A stretch of 64,000 nucleotides of DNA. It comes from Parvularcula marina. GTDB lineage: Bacteria > Pseudomonadota > Alphaproteobacteria > Caulobacterales > Parvularculaceae. A program made the translations under genes and the position numbers. The stretch spans positions 124,001 to 188,000 of the forward strand of contig NZ_QUQO01000001.1 of assembly GCF_003399445.1 (NCBI RefSeq), given 5' to 3'. Below, in pieces: positions 54,855-63,123 of the stretch. Within the stretch, counting starts at the first letter, position 1; every line of letters starts with the position of its first letter. The notes beneath the pieces are model-generated. The model was given only the letters and a program-made list of their open reading frames with translations. It was not told the origin of the DNA and did not search any database.

Positions 54855-54950
54855 TCCCGCCCCACATACCAATTCGTAGACGGGGAAGAGGGTAGCATCT
54901 GCCGGAAGCATGGCAAGTAAAGCCGTGGCACGCGCCGTTAATCGTCTGAC

Positions 54951-56150
54951 CTACTGCCCGTCGAGATTTTGCTGGAGGCGTTTTTGAATTGGCTCGAATT
55001 GGGGCGTGGGCCCGCGCGGATACGCCTTTTGAGCCTCCGGTGAATCCCAGAATGTCCAGCGCACTTTTTCGCCGCCAAGCTCATAATCCATCCCGTCCCA
55101 AGAATATTCCCGGAAAGAGTAGAAGGCCCAGTGATAGCCTAGTTTTTCGGCGGCGGTTAGAACGTCTTCGAGATAGTCAGGGCACCATTCGAGCCTGCGC
55201 ATGCAACCAAATTCGCCCATAACGATCCGGTTCGCAGGTATATTGTGCTCTTCGGCCCAATCCAACGGTTGTTGGATGATCGCCTTGATCCGATCAGGAT
55301 CCCAATGTTCCGTGCGACCTGATATTTCCATCGTGCCCGGATAAACTAGCGGTTTATCACGCTTCAGATTCGAATTGCTGGTCGCGGCCCAGGGTTCATA
55401 CATATGAAAATCATATAGGACCCGGTCATCATCAATACCTGATGGCCAGTGATTAAACCCGTTAGCCGAGCCGTAAAATCCGCCATCGACCATGATCGGT
55501 GTTGCCTCATCGACCTCACGGATCGCCGCAACCAGATAGCTGGTAAGGGCGAAAAGATCACGCGCCGTTCCGCGTTGAACCTCATGCCATTCAGCGATTT
55601 GCTCTTCGGTCATGCTGGACTCGAGGCCGGCTGGACGCTCTGGCGTGGGCTCATTGACGAGGTTGTAGGCGACAATTGCCGGGTGGCCATCAATCGCAAT
55701 CACCAGATCCTGCCAAAAAGCCGCGGACTGTTCCCAATAGGCCTTATCCTGATAAATCCGGTCATCGATCTTGCCATCATTATTCTGTGTCCATCGGGAA
55801 CCGGGAAGGCCTAGCGGCGTCAAGACAACCTTGATGCCCGCTTGGTCGGCAAGATCGAGTGTCTTGATGAGGATCGCCAGATCATCTTCAACCAGCTGTT
55901 CGTAGCCGTCAGCACTCCCCATCAGGAAATCGCGTTCCTGACCATCCCATTTGCTGTAACTCAGGCGAACCCATTCGCCGCCATAATTAGCCAGCGCTTG
56001 AAAATATTCGTGATCGGGCGGCGTTTCGTTGAAGGAATTGCCGCCTTCTCTTGGCTTTTCGCTCCAAAATACCATCGGATCATTCTGGGCACTGGCAGCA
56101 GTCCCCAGAACAAAAATCACAGATAGCAATCGAAGCAATGTCCGCATCAT
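54951..56150 (-). CDS. Exported GH5-like glycoside hydrolase
   Basis: This 399-residue secreted protein has a signal peptide (RTLLRLLSVIFVLGTAASAQ). The GH5-type barrel has VRLSYSKWDGQERDF, acid/base Glu167 in AYNLVNEPTPE, LYDFHMYEPWA, and nucleophile Glu313 in RIVMGEFGCMRR. The first strands are cellulase-like, but it does not closely resemble the GH5 enzyme at 46.3 kb, so a different substrate (mannan, xylan or glucan) is possible. It starts only four bases after the fumC stop, with weak AGG before tandem ATGs (56150, 56147), and has lower GC content than fumC. Confidence 0.85.
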   Translation of the reverse strand: MMRTLLRLLSVIFVLGTAASAQNDPMVFWSEKPREGGNSFNETPPDHEYFQALANYGGEWVRLSYSKWDGQERDFLMGSADGYEQLVEDDLAILIKTLDLADQAGIKVVLTPLGLPGSRWTQNNDGKIDDRIYQDKAYWEQSAAFWQDLVIAIDGHPAIVAYNLVNEPTPERPAGLESSMTEEQIAEWHEVQRGTARDLFALTSYLVAAIREVDEATPIMVDGGFYGSANGFNHWPSGIDDDRVLYDFHMYEPWAATSNSNLKRDKPLVYPGTMEISGRTEHWDPDRIKAIIQQPLDWAEEHNIPANRIVMGEFGCMRRLEWCPDYLEDVLTAAEKLGYHWAFYSFREYSWDGMDYELGGEKVRWTFWDSPEAQKAYPRGPTPQFEPIQKRLQQNLDGQ

Positions 56151-56153
56151 GAC

Positions 56154-57545
56154 CTATTTCGGGGCGATCATCCGTTCGGGCCGGACGATATCGTCATAAT
56201 CTTCTTCGGTGACGAAGCCGAGATTGACCGCTTCCTCGCGCAAGGTCGTGCCGTTCTTGTGCGCGACCTTGGCGATCTTGGTCGCGTTGTCATAGCCGAT
56301 CGTGGGGGCGAGCGCCGTCACCAGCATTAGCGAGCGTTCCATCAGCTCCTTGATCCGGCCTTCATTGGCCTCGATGCCGACAACGCATTTCTCGGTGAAG
56401 CTGACCGAACAATCCGCAATCAGACGGATCGACTGAAGGACGTTAAGCGCGATCACCGGCTTGAAGACGTTGAGCTCGAAATGCCCCTGACTGCCGGCAA
56501 AGCTGACGGTGGCGTTGTTCCCCATGACCTGCGCGCAGACCATGGTCATGGCTTCGCACTGGGTCGGGTTGACCTTGCCCGGCATAATCGATGAGCCCGG
56601 CTCATTTTCGGGCAGGGAGATTTCGCCAAGCCCTGAGCGGGGGCCGGAGCCAAGGAGGCGGATGTCATTGGCGATCTTGAAGAGGCTGACCGCGACTTCG
56701 TTGAGCGCGCCATGCGCCTCGACCATGCCGTCATGGGTAGCCAGCGCCTCGAACTTGTTGGGTGCCGTCACAAAAGGCAGCTTGGTGTAGGTGGAGACTT
56801 CTTCAGCGAATTTCTCGGCAAAGCCCGGTTTTGCATTGATCCCCGTACCGACGGCCGTGCCGCCCTGCGCCAGCGCATAAAGCCGCGGCATGACGGCCTC
56901 GACGCGGGCAATCCCGTTCTCGACCATTGCCACGTAGCCGGAGAACTCCTGCCCCAGTGTCAACGGCGTTGCGTCCTGCAAATGGGTGCGTCCGATCTTG
57001 ATGATGTCCTTGAAGGCTTCCGCCTTGTCATTGAGCGCGTTGCGAAGCTGGCCCAGCGCCGGGACTAGCCGGTGCATCATCTCCTCGGCCGCCGCGATAT
57101 GCATGGCGGTCGGGAAAGTATCGTTCGAGCTTTGTGAGCGGTTCACATGGTCATTCGGGTGGACCGGATCCTTCGAGCCGATCTCACCGCCGAGGATCTC
57201 GATCGCGCGGTTCGCGACCACCTCATTGGTATTCATGTTCGATTGCGTGCCTGAGCCCGTCTGCCAGACGGACAGCGGGAAATGGTCGTTCAGCTTGCCT
57301 TCGGCGACTTCCGAGGCGGCATCGACAATGGCATCGCCGAGTTTTTCGTCGAGATTGTCGAGCGCCATATTGGCCCGTGCCGCCGAGCGCTTGACGATCC
57401 CCAGTGCGCGGATCAGCGGTGTGGGCATCGTCTCGGTGCCGATATTGAAGTTGATCAGCGAGCGCGCGGACTGCGCGCCGAAATATTTGTCGGCAGGAAC
57501 CTCTAGCGGGCCGAAGCTGTCGGTTTCGGTACGGGTTTCGGTCAT
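56154..57545 (-). CDS. fumC: Class II fumarate hydratase
   Basis: FumC hydrates fumarate to malate in the TCA cycle without an iron-sulfur cluster. The 463-residue protein has [40 protein letters not shown], the [20 protein letters not shown] block, [17 protein letters not shown], and the family signature [17 protein letters not shown] with the catalytic serine. GAGGAG stands seven bases before the ATG at 57545; an upstream start at 57569 is less likely. A GH5 gene follows at once on the same strand. Confidence 0.97.
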   Translation of the reverse strand: MTETRTETDSFGPLEVPADKYFGAQSARSLINFNIGTETMPTPLIRALGIVKRSAARANMALDNLDEKLGDAIVDAASEVAEGKLNDHFPLSVWQTGSGTQSNMNTNEVVANRAIEILGGEIGSKDPVHPNDHVNRSQSSNDTFPTAMHIAAAEEMMHRLVPALGQLRNALNDKAEAFKDIIKIGRTHLQDATPLTLGQEFSGYVAMVENGIARVEAVMPRLYALAQGGTAVGTGINAKPGFAEKFAEEVSTYTKLPFVTAPNKFEALATHDGMVEAHGALNEVAVSLFKIANDIRLLGSGPRSGLGEISLPENEPGSSIMPGKVNPTQCEAMTMVCAQVMGNNATVSFAGSQGHFELNVFKPVIALNVLQSIRLIADCSVSFTEKCVVGIEANEGRIKELMERSLMLVTALAPTIGYDNATKIAKVAHKNGTTLREEAVNLGFVTEEDYDDIVRPERMIAPK

Positions 57546-57699
57546 GGCGGGCTCCTCAAACAGGTTCATTTTGGGGGCATTTAGGCCGCTGCGGCGCCGG
57601 GGTCACGTGTTTCGTTGCCACCGTGCACAGTCGCCTCGCGAGCCAGATTTGCATTCTGAATGACGACCCCTAGTCTATCGTAAATAGCGAGGGATGATC

Positions 57700-58035
57700 A
57701 TGAGAATTACCACCGGATTGCTTGGCCTATCACTGTTCGCACTGGCGGCCTGCGGCGAGGACCACACTGCGGAAATGGTCGAGAAATGCACGGCCGCCGT
57801 GGTCGTTGAGGCAGAAGGCCAGGAAGTCACCGAGGAGCAAATCGCTGATTTCTGTGACTGCACGATCGCGACGCTTGGTGATCTTGAAGATGCCGAACGG
57901 GCCGATGTGATGGCCTTCTTCGATCATGTCGCGTCCGATTATGAGGGAGAGGACGAAGAAGCCTATGAGCGCGGCAAAACCTTGATTGAGGCCAAATCAC
58001 CGCCGGAGAAATGCCTCGACCGTCTCGGCATGTGA
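57700..58035 (+). CDS. Small lipoprotein with four further cysteines
   Basis: The 111-residue product has a lipoprotein signal ending LFALAACGED (Cys18 lipidated). The mature part is acidic and contains Cys residues in VEKCTAA, DFCDCTI and EKCLDRL, so two disulfides are likely in the periplasm. The start ATG at 57700 lies six bases after GAGGG; another ATG six bases upstream is possible. I do not recognise the family. Divergent from fumC and 25 bases before the RusA-like gene on the same strand. Confidence 0.78.
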   Translation: MRITTGLLGLSLFALAACGEDHTAEMVEKCTAAVVVEAEGQEVTEEQIADFCDCTIATLGDLEDAERADVMAFFDHVASDYEGEDEEAYERGKTLIEAKSPPEKCLDRLGM

Positions 58036-58060
58036 CCGAGCAGGGCTGTGAGGTAACGAG

Positions 58061-58456
58061 ATGGGCTCGGGCCGTGGACATGTCAGGCTGATCACGCAAG
58101 GCGATGAGGTCCTGATCCTGATCGACGGCGCGACGACCCAGACACGTACGCTGAAGAAATTCGTCTCAGCCTTCATGAAAGAGAACGCGGCTTCGATCCG
58201 TCCATGGTTCGGGCCGTTCGAGGTGCGCATCTGGACGAGCGTGATGGCTGACAAGCGCGGCCATCACGATGTCGACAATGTCGCAAAAGCCGTGCTCGAT
58301 TCGCTGTCGGGCTATATCTGGCGCGATGACAGGCAGGTCGTGCGGCTGGTCTCCGAACGCTTCACGGGCTCGGCGAACAGGATTGCCGTTCGGGTGACCC
58401 CGCTAGAGGACCAGCTCCCGGAAGTTCCGCTCGATAACAGCCTGTTCTCAGCGTGA
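58061..58456 (+). CDS. RusA-like Holliday junction endonuclease
   Basis: The 131-residue protein ends with the RusA family pattern: ADKRGHHDVDNVAKAVLDSL, then YIWRDDRQVVRLVSERF. The aspartates of DVDN and WRDD are those that bind magnesium in RusA. RusA cuts four-way DNA junctions and is normally a prophage gene. Here no phage gene, integrase scar or attachment site is nearby, and the base composition is like the neighbours. It follows a lipoprotein gene by 25 bases behind GAGG. It may serve RuvC-independent resolution or be a domesticated phage gene. Confidence 0.8.
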   Translation: MGSGRGHVRLITQGDEVLILIDGATTQTRTLKKFVSAFMKENAASIRPWFGPFEVRIWTSVMADKRGHHDVDNVAKAVLDSLSGYIWRDDRQVVRLVSERFTGSANRIAVRVTPLEDQLPEVPLDNSLFSA

Positions 58457-58477
58457 GGCATGCCGGGTCATTCCCGG

Positions 58478-59032
58478 CTATTGCGCGTCGGCGGCCTGCG
58501 GTTTGTTGCCGGTGTTGTAATAGGCAATGAATTTCTTCTGCTCACTGACTTCCGCTTCGACGGCCTTGCGGACATCGAGCTGGTAGACAGAGAGCCGGGC
58601 CATCGCATCGGCTGCGCGCACGGCGGAGTCCGCATTCTGACCCGAGAGGAGCGCCTGCTGGCGGCGGTCGATTGCGACCTTCACCTGCTGGATCTCGTCA
58701 AAGCGGGTCTCAAGGCAATCCTTGTAACCATCGACCCAGCCGGGGTGGACAGAATAGGAGCCGTAATTGTCACCGATCAGCGCTTCCATCTGCAGGCGGA
58801 GGGCCTGGCACTGGGTCAAGGCTTCCTCGACCTTGCCGATCGAGCGGGCGAGGGTGATTGGCCCTGCGCGTTCCAGCCGTTCGGTCGTGACGACGCGGTC
58901 GACCTTGGTGGAGCTCGGCGGCGCGAAATACTGGGCGGCAATCGCCTCAGGGCCGTCATCGGGACCTGCAGGCACAGGCTGGAGGGCCGCGCTCACAAGC
59001 GCAAAGGCGGAAATCGTCAAAGATTGCAGCAT
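58478..59032 (-). CDS. Exported protein of unknown function
   Basis: The 184-residue protein begins with a short signal peptide (QSLTISAFALVSAALQPVPA). The mature part is largely alpha-helical, with LARSIGKVEEALTQCQALRL, CLETRFDEIQQVKVAIDRRQ and MARLSVYQLDVRKAVEAEVS, possibly a coiled coil; two cysteines may pair. I do not recognise a family. It converges on the RusA-like gene with a 21-base gap and lies downstream of two further small membrane-protein genes on the same strand. Confidence 0.75.
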   Translation of the reverse strand: MLQSLTISAFALVSAALQPVPAGPDDGPEAIAAQYFAPPSSTKVDRVVTTERLERAGPITLARSIGKVEEALTQCQALRLQMEALIGDNYGSYSVHPGWVDGYKDCLETRFDEIQQVKVAIDRRQQALLSGQNADSAVRAADAMARLSVYQLDVRKAVEAEVSEQKKFIAYYNTGNKPQAADAQ

Positions 59033-59099
59033 GTCATCTCCTCGCCGGGCTGTTGGGCCTCAGCATAACATAGGGAGCTGCGTCGCCCGATTCTGCCCC

Positions 59100-59459
59100 T
59101 TAATAGGGCACGGGCATCTTTTTATTCGATACGTTGCCGCGATGGATCAGCAGCCGCAGGTGGTAGCCCGAGGCACAAAGGACAAAAAGCCCGCCGAAAC
59201 GAAGCAGATAGATGGTGGCATCGCGCGGGAAGGTCTCGACCGCATAGGCCACCGAGGCGGCAATCTCCGGCATGTCATAGCCAGCAAGCGCCATGCCTGC
59301 ATAAGGCCAGATCCGGTCGATCAGGAAAATGATCGCCGTCATCCGCAAGGGCTGGAAGTTTTTCGTACAGAAAAGCGAGCCCACCAGCGCCAGCCAGAGG
59401 GCACGGGTGAGGTCGGCGCCGGAAAAGGCGACAGAAAGGACGAAGGTCAGGTCTTCCAT
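59100..59459 (-). CDS. Small integral membrane protein
   Basis: This 119-residue protein has about three hydrophobic segments: LTRALWLALVGSLFCT, MTAIIFLIDRIWPYAGMALA and ATIYLLRFGGLFVLCASGYH. It has a short basic C-terminus HRGNVSNKKMPVPY. No family is recognised. It sits between two other uncharacterised genes on the same strand with gaps of 67 and 46 bases, suggesting loose co-transcription. Confidence 0.68.
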   Translation of the reverse strand: MEDLTFVLSVAFSGADLTRALWLALVGSLFCTKNFQPLRMTAIIFLIDRIWPYAGMALAGYDMPEIAASVAYAVETFPRDATIYLLRFGGLFVLCASGYHLRLLIHRGNVSNKKMPVPY

Positions 59460-59505
59460 AAGCGCTTAACGTTACCGCCGAACGCTGAACGGCGTCTTAA
59501 AACAA

Positions 59506-60258
59506 TCAGATGCCGCGAAGCCCGCCGACAAGGCGTTTCACGCCCTCATCGATGCGCTGCCATTCGGCAAGATAAGGCTGTTTGAAGTAATACTTCACCG
59601 TCACGTCATTGGTCAGGTCAAATTCGCGGAAGCATTCGGGCGACACAGCGCCCGTCTCATCCTCGGGATAGCAGAAGAAAATCGCGGTCTCTCCGGAGCT
59701 GGCCGTGCCGGTCAGCATCATCTTGTCGGAATACCCGGACGCAGGTGTCTCGATCGTGCCCTGCCGGAAGGTGTAGCGGGTCAGGCCATGCTCATATGGG
59801 CTGCCGGCGGGGTCCACTGTCTGCGGCAGATAGAGGATGCGAAGCCTGTCCTGCTCGTTGAACGGAATGCGCTTGAGGCCGATCAGTACGTCGATGCGTC
59901 GGGCATCTGGCTCATTCTCGATGAAATCGCTGCGCCGTGAGGTCGAGAAGCCCTCCATCCGCGGCCAGGAGGCAAAGAGGGTCAGAAGCTCACGCTCGCC
60001 GGGGCGCCGGTCGCGCGGGAAAACGGTGTAATTGGACGGCACGCGCAGATCGACATCGCCGACGGCAATCTCGATTAGGTCTTCTGAAATCGTCGGGCGC
60101 GGCTTGTTCCCCTGAATCTCATCCACGTCGGGGCCGACATAGTGATAGAGGAAGATGACGCAGAGAAAGAGGGTCGCGAACAGGATGATCAGCGGATAAC
60201 GCCAGGACGATTCCTGTTTTACCTCTTCACCGCCGAGTTGATAGCTCCCTTGCGCCAT
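59506..60258 (-). CDS. Single-pass membrane protein of unknown function
   Basis: The 250-residue protein has a short cytoplasmic head, one membrane helix at about residues 21-42 (YPLIILFATLFLCVIFLYHY) and a periplasmic domain of 200 residues. That domain contains LIEIAVGDVDLRVPSNYTVF, RRIDVLIGLKRIPFNEQDRL and YYFKQPYLAEWQRIDEGVKR, with a cysteine pair (FFCYPED and PECFREF). I do not recognise a family. Divergent from the CDF transporter gene, 165 bases away. Confidence 0.72.
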   Translation of the reverse strand: MAQGSYQLGGEEVKQESSWRYPLIILFATLFLCVIFLYHYVGPDVDEIQGNKPRPTISEDLIEIAVGDVDLRVPSNYTVFPRDRRPGERELLTLFASWPRMEGFSTSRRSDFIENEPDARRIDVLIGLKRIPFNEQDRLRILYLPQTVDPAGSPYEHGLTRYTFRQGTIETPASGYSDKMMLTGTASSGETAIFFCYPEDETGAVSPECFREFDLTNDVTVKYYFKQPYLAEWQRIDEGVKRLVGGLRGI

Positions 60259-60423
60259 GGGGCCGTCCTTCGCTCGAATTTACCTTGGGGGAGTGTTACG
60301 CGGGGCCGGGCCCGAAGGGAAGCCGGATCGGGGAATATCATTGGCTTCTCTTGAGAATGCGTTTGCGTTTCAGCCGCCCCTAATTGCTTTGACCATAAGG
60401 GAAATTCAGCTTACCGCCGGAAT

Positions 60424-61368
60424 ATGACGGGGAATGCCAAAGCTGACCGCGCCAAATGGGCCCGCATCGCCACACTGTGGTCGGTGGCAACGGCGTTCAT
60501 CCTCGCCACGGCCAAGGCGGTCGCCTGGCAGCAATCAGGCTCCGTCGCCATTCTAGGTTCCTTGGCAGACAGCTTTCTTGATCTTCTTGCCAGCGGTATC
60601 GCCTTTATTGGCGTCCGCATGGCGGCACAGCCGGCCGATGCGAACCACCGGTTCGGACATGACAAGGCAGAGGCGATCTCGAGCCTCGTTCAGCTCGTTC
60701 TGATCACCGGCTCGGCGGTCTTTGTGCTGGTTGAATCAATCCAGCGGCTGATGAACCCGCAACCGCTGCTCAACACGGATTTTGCCCTCGGCATCATGCT
60801 ATTGTCGTTGGCGCTGACGGTCGTTCTCGTCAGTGTCCAGACCTATGCGGTGCGCAAATCGGGCTCGATGGCGACCGAAAGCGACCGGGCACACTATGTC
60901 GGCGATTTCATCGGCAATGCGGGGACGCTCTTTGCTGTGATCCTCGTCTCGCAATTCGGACTCTTATGGGCGGACGGTTTCGCGGGTCTGATCGCTGCCG
61001 GCTTCCTTTTCTGGTCGGTCTGGGAGATCAGCCGGCGGGCGCTGCCCCAGCTGATGGATGAAGAGCTTTCCGATGACGAACGCTACCGGATCGAGCGGTT
61101 GGTGCTGGAGGATGAGGAAGTCTTCGGACTCCATGCGCTCCGGACACGCAAAGCGGGGTCTACGCCCTATATCCAGTTCCATCTCGAACTCGATCCTGAG
61201 ATTTCGCTGCGGCACGCCCATGAGATTGCGGCCCGTGTCGACAAACGGCTGCGGGAAGAATTCCCCGGTGCTGACCTCATCATCCATCAGGATCTGTCCG
61301 GCATGACCGAAAGCCATGACGCCTTCGGCCAGTTCGAAACAGTGATCGAGGAAGAAGAGCCCGCCTGA
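60424..61368 (+). CDS. Cation diffusion facilitator (FieF-type) transporter
   Basis: The 314-residue transporter exports divalent metal such as Fe(II) or Zn(II) in exchange for protons. It has six membrane helices. The transport site is the FieF-type Asp/Asp plus His/Asp set: SLADSFLDLLAS in helix 2 and HYVGDFIGN in helix 5. HRFGHDKAEAISS lies in between, and the C-terminal cytoplasmic metal-binding domain carries LRTRKAGSTPYIQFHLELDP and LIIHQDL. The metal cannot be told from sequence. It converges on xerC with a five-base gap. Confidence 0.9.
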   Translation: MTGNAKADRAKWARIATLWSVATAFILATAKAVAWQQSGSVAILGSLADSFLDLLASGIAFIGVRMAAQPADANHRFGHDKAEAISSLVQLVLITGSAVFVLVESIQRLMNPQPLLNTDFALGIMLLSLALTVVLVSVQTYAVRKSGSMATESDRAHYVGDFIGNAGTLFAVILVSQFGLLWADGFAGLIAAGFLFWSVWEISRRALPQLMDEELSDDERYRIERLVLEDEEVFGLHALRTRKAGSTPYIQFHLELDPEISLRHAHEIAARVDKRLREEFPGADLIIHQDLSGMTESHDAFGQFETVIEEEEPA

Positions 61369-61373
61369 CGGGC

Positions 61374-62327
61374 CTATCCTCTTGCGCGGGGATGGGCGGC
61401 GGAATGCGCGGCCAGCAGCCGGCCGGCATCAACCTCCGTATAGCGCTGGGTTGAGGTGAGCGAGGAATGCCCGAGCAGCTCCTGGATCGCGCGAAGGTCT
61501 GCCCCGGCACTCAAAAGATGCGTGGCGAAAGCGTGCCGCAAGGCATGAGGTGTCGCGCTGTCATCAAGACCGAGGGCCGCGCGTTCGAGCCGGAGCGCAC
61601 GCTGGGCAACTGCCGGGGACAGCCTTTTGCCTCTCGCGCCGAGGAAGAGCGGGGCGTTGCCGGTAAAATATCCGCCGCCTGCTGCACTCGTGCTATCTTC
61701 AAGCGCTTCGCGGTATGTAGCGATCCGTTCCCGGACGATATCGAGGAGTGGGACTTCGCGGGTTTTCCCGCCCTTACCGAGAATGCGCAGCGGCTGGCCG
61801 GGTTTGGGCAGATCACCCCAGTCTAGCGACAGGGCTTCGCTGATCCGCAGCCCTGCGCCGTATAGGAGCGCGAAAAGCGCGTGATTGCGGTGGGCTTGCC
61901 AATCATCTTCGGGATCGGCGGCGCTACTCAGCGCAGTGGCGGCCTGCATCGGGATCGGGCGCGGCAGTTTTTTGGGCGCCTTGGGGCTGCGCAAGGCCGC
62001 AAGGGCCGCCGTCTTCAGCCCAGTCTCGCGAGAGAGGAATTTGAAAAAGCTGCGCAGCGCCGAAAGGTCGAGCTTGATCGTCTGGGCGCCGACACCGTCG
62101 CGGCGGCGGCTGGCCAGAAAGGCGCGGAAGTCTGCCGTCTTCCACCCATCGAGATCAGCCAGTGTTGGCGCGTGCCCGCGATGGGCCATGGCGAAGCTGT
62201 CAAACCGTTCGAGCGTCTGGCCATAATTACGCACCGTATTCGGACTATAGCGCTTCTCGGCGGCGATATAGCGCAGGAAGGCCTTTGAGAGGTGGCGATA
62301 CTGGGCGGGATCGGAAGTGGGGCGCAT
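61374..62327 (-). CDS. xerC: Tyrosine recombinase XerC
   Basis: XerC with XerD resolves chromosome dimers at dif. The 317-residue protein has the SAM-like N-terminal core-binding domain (FLRYIAAEKRYSPNTVRNYG). The catalytic domain has LLYGAGLRISEAL (first Arg), GKGGKTREVPL (Lys), HALRHAFATHLLSAGADLRA (His-x-x-Arg), and LGHSSLTSTQRYTEV (His and the nucleophile Tyr). Length and sequence are of the housekeeping type, not a phage integrase. No dif-like site was recognised in the window. Confidence 0.93.
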   Translation of the reverse strand: MRPTSDPAQYRHLSKAFLRYIAAEKRYSPNTVRNYGQTLERFDSFAMAHRGHAPTLADLDGWKTADFRAFLASRRRDGVGAQTIKLDLSALRSFFKFLSRETGLKTAALAALRSPKAPKKLPRPIPMQAATALSSAADPEDDWQAHRNHALFALLYGAGLRISEALSLDWGDLPKPGQPLRILGKGGKTREVPLLDIVRERIATYREALEDSTSAAGGGYFTGNAPLFLGARGKRLSPAVAQRALRLERAALGLDDSATPHALRHAFATHLLSAGADLRAIQELLGHSSLTSTQRYTEVDAGRLLAAHSAAHPRARG

Positions 62328-62433
62328 GGCTCACGCAGTCCCGATCTGGCAGCGCGGTCCATCTCCCTGCCGGGGAAAGGCTGAAATAAAAGAAGCTATT
62401 CGGCGGCAGGGCATCGGGGCATCCTCGTCTGGA

Positions 62434-63054
62434 TTACGAGGATACCACAGAGTCCTTCAGAAAAGCGAGTTTGCGCTCAAGAAAGGTCTTGTCCTGACTA
62501 TATCGCGTGAACACCCGATCGATCTTGTCGAGTGCGCCTTCGATGGCCTTGAGGACGGCAATGACTTCGGACATTTCCGAGAAGCCGCCTGCAGGGGCGG
62601 GCAGGCCAAGCCCTTCGGGGCCGAGCGCCATCGGGAAGCGGCCGATCCGGTAGGTCAGCGCATCATCAACGGGCACGCCATATTCCTGTCCGTCCTGGTT
62701 CAAGAGCACGGCGGCAGCATCCTGCGGGCCGACGACATGGCGGGCGAGCGCGTCGCGGCGTTCATCATACTCATCGGCAAACAGCGCTCGGGTCACCGAA
62801 TCGGGCTCGGCGGAGGCTGCGATCACCGGCTCGGCAAGAAGCCGCAGATCGGTCCTCACATGCTCAAGCACCGTCACGGCGTCATCGAGCATGCCCAGCG
62901 CTTCGGCGATGCCATCCATCTGCGGCGCACGGCTGTTCCCGCGCGCAGACGACGTTGCGCTGTTGATTTTCTCCAGACGGGAGAGAGCATCAATCGGCTG
63001 ATGTCCAAAACCGGCACTGGTTTTCCGTTGCCGCCCCACGCGCAGCATCATCAT
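62434..63054 (-). CDS. Uncharacterised protein, possibly flagellin-like
   Basis: This 206-residue protein has no signal peptide or membrane segment. The first 40 residues are basic and poorly ordered. The rest is helical at both ends: MDGIAEALGMLDDAVTVLEH and VLKAIEGALDKIDRVFTRYS followed by FLERKLAFLKDSV, with a short middle. Long amphipathic helices at both ends recall the D0/D1 parts of flagellins and hook-filament proteins, but the similarity is faint and only my reading. The start is one of three tandem ATGs at 63054-63048. It stands upstream of xerC on the same strand, 106 bases away. Confidence 0.65.
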   Translation of the reverse strand: MMMLRVGRQRKTSAGFGHQPIDALSRLEKINSATSSARGNSRAPQMDGIAEALGMLDDAVTVLEHVRTDLRLLAEPVIAASAEPDSVTRALFADEYDERRDALARHVVGPQDAAAVLLNQDGQEYGVPVDDALTYRIGRFPMALGPEGLGLPAPAGGFSEMSEVIAVLKAIEGALDKIDRVFTRYSQDKTFLERKLAFLKDSVVSS

Positions 63055-63123
63055 GTTTCCACTTCTCAAGTGTCAGAAAACCCACCCAGAAGGAGACCGT
63101 ACCCCTCGCGCCTTGCGTGAGGC

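Noticed and set aside
60342-60375. A possible Fur-type box TGAGAATGCGTTTGCGTTTCA before the CDF gene
   Set aside because: Only about half of the positions match the Fur consensus and the inverted symmetry is poor.
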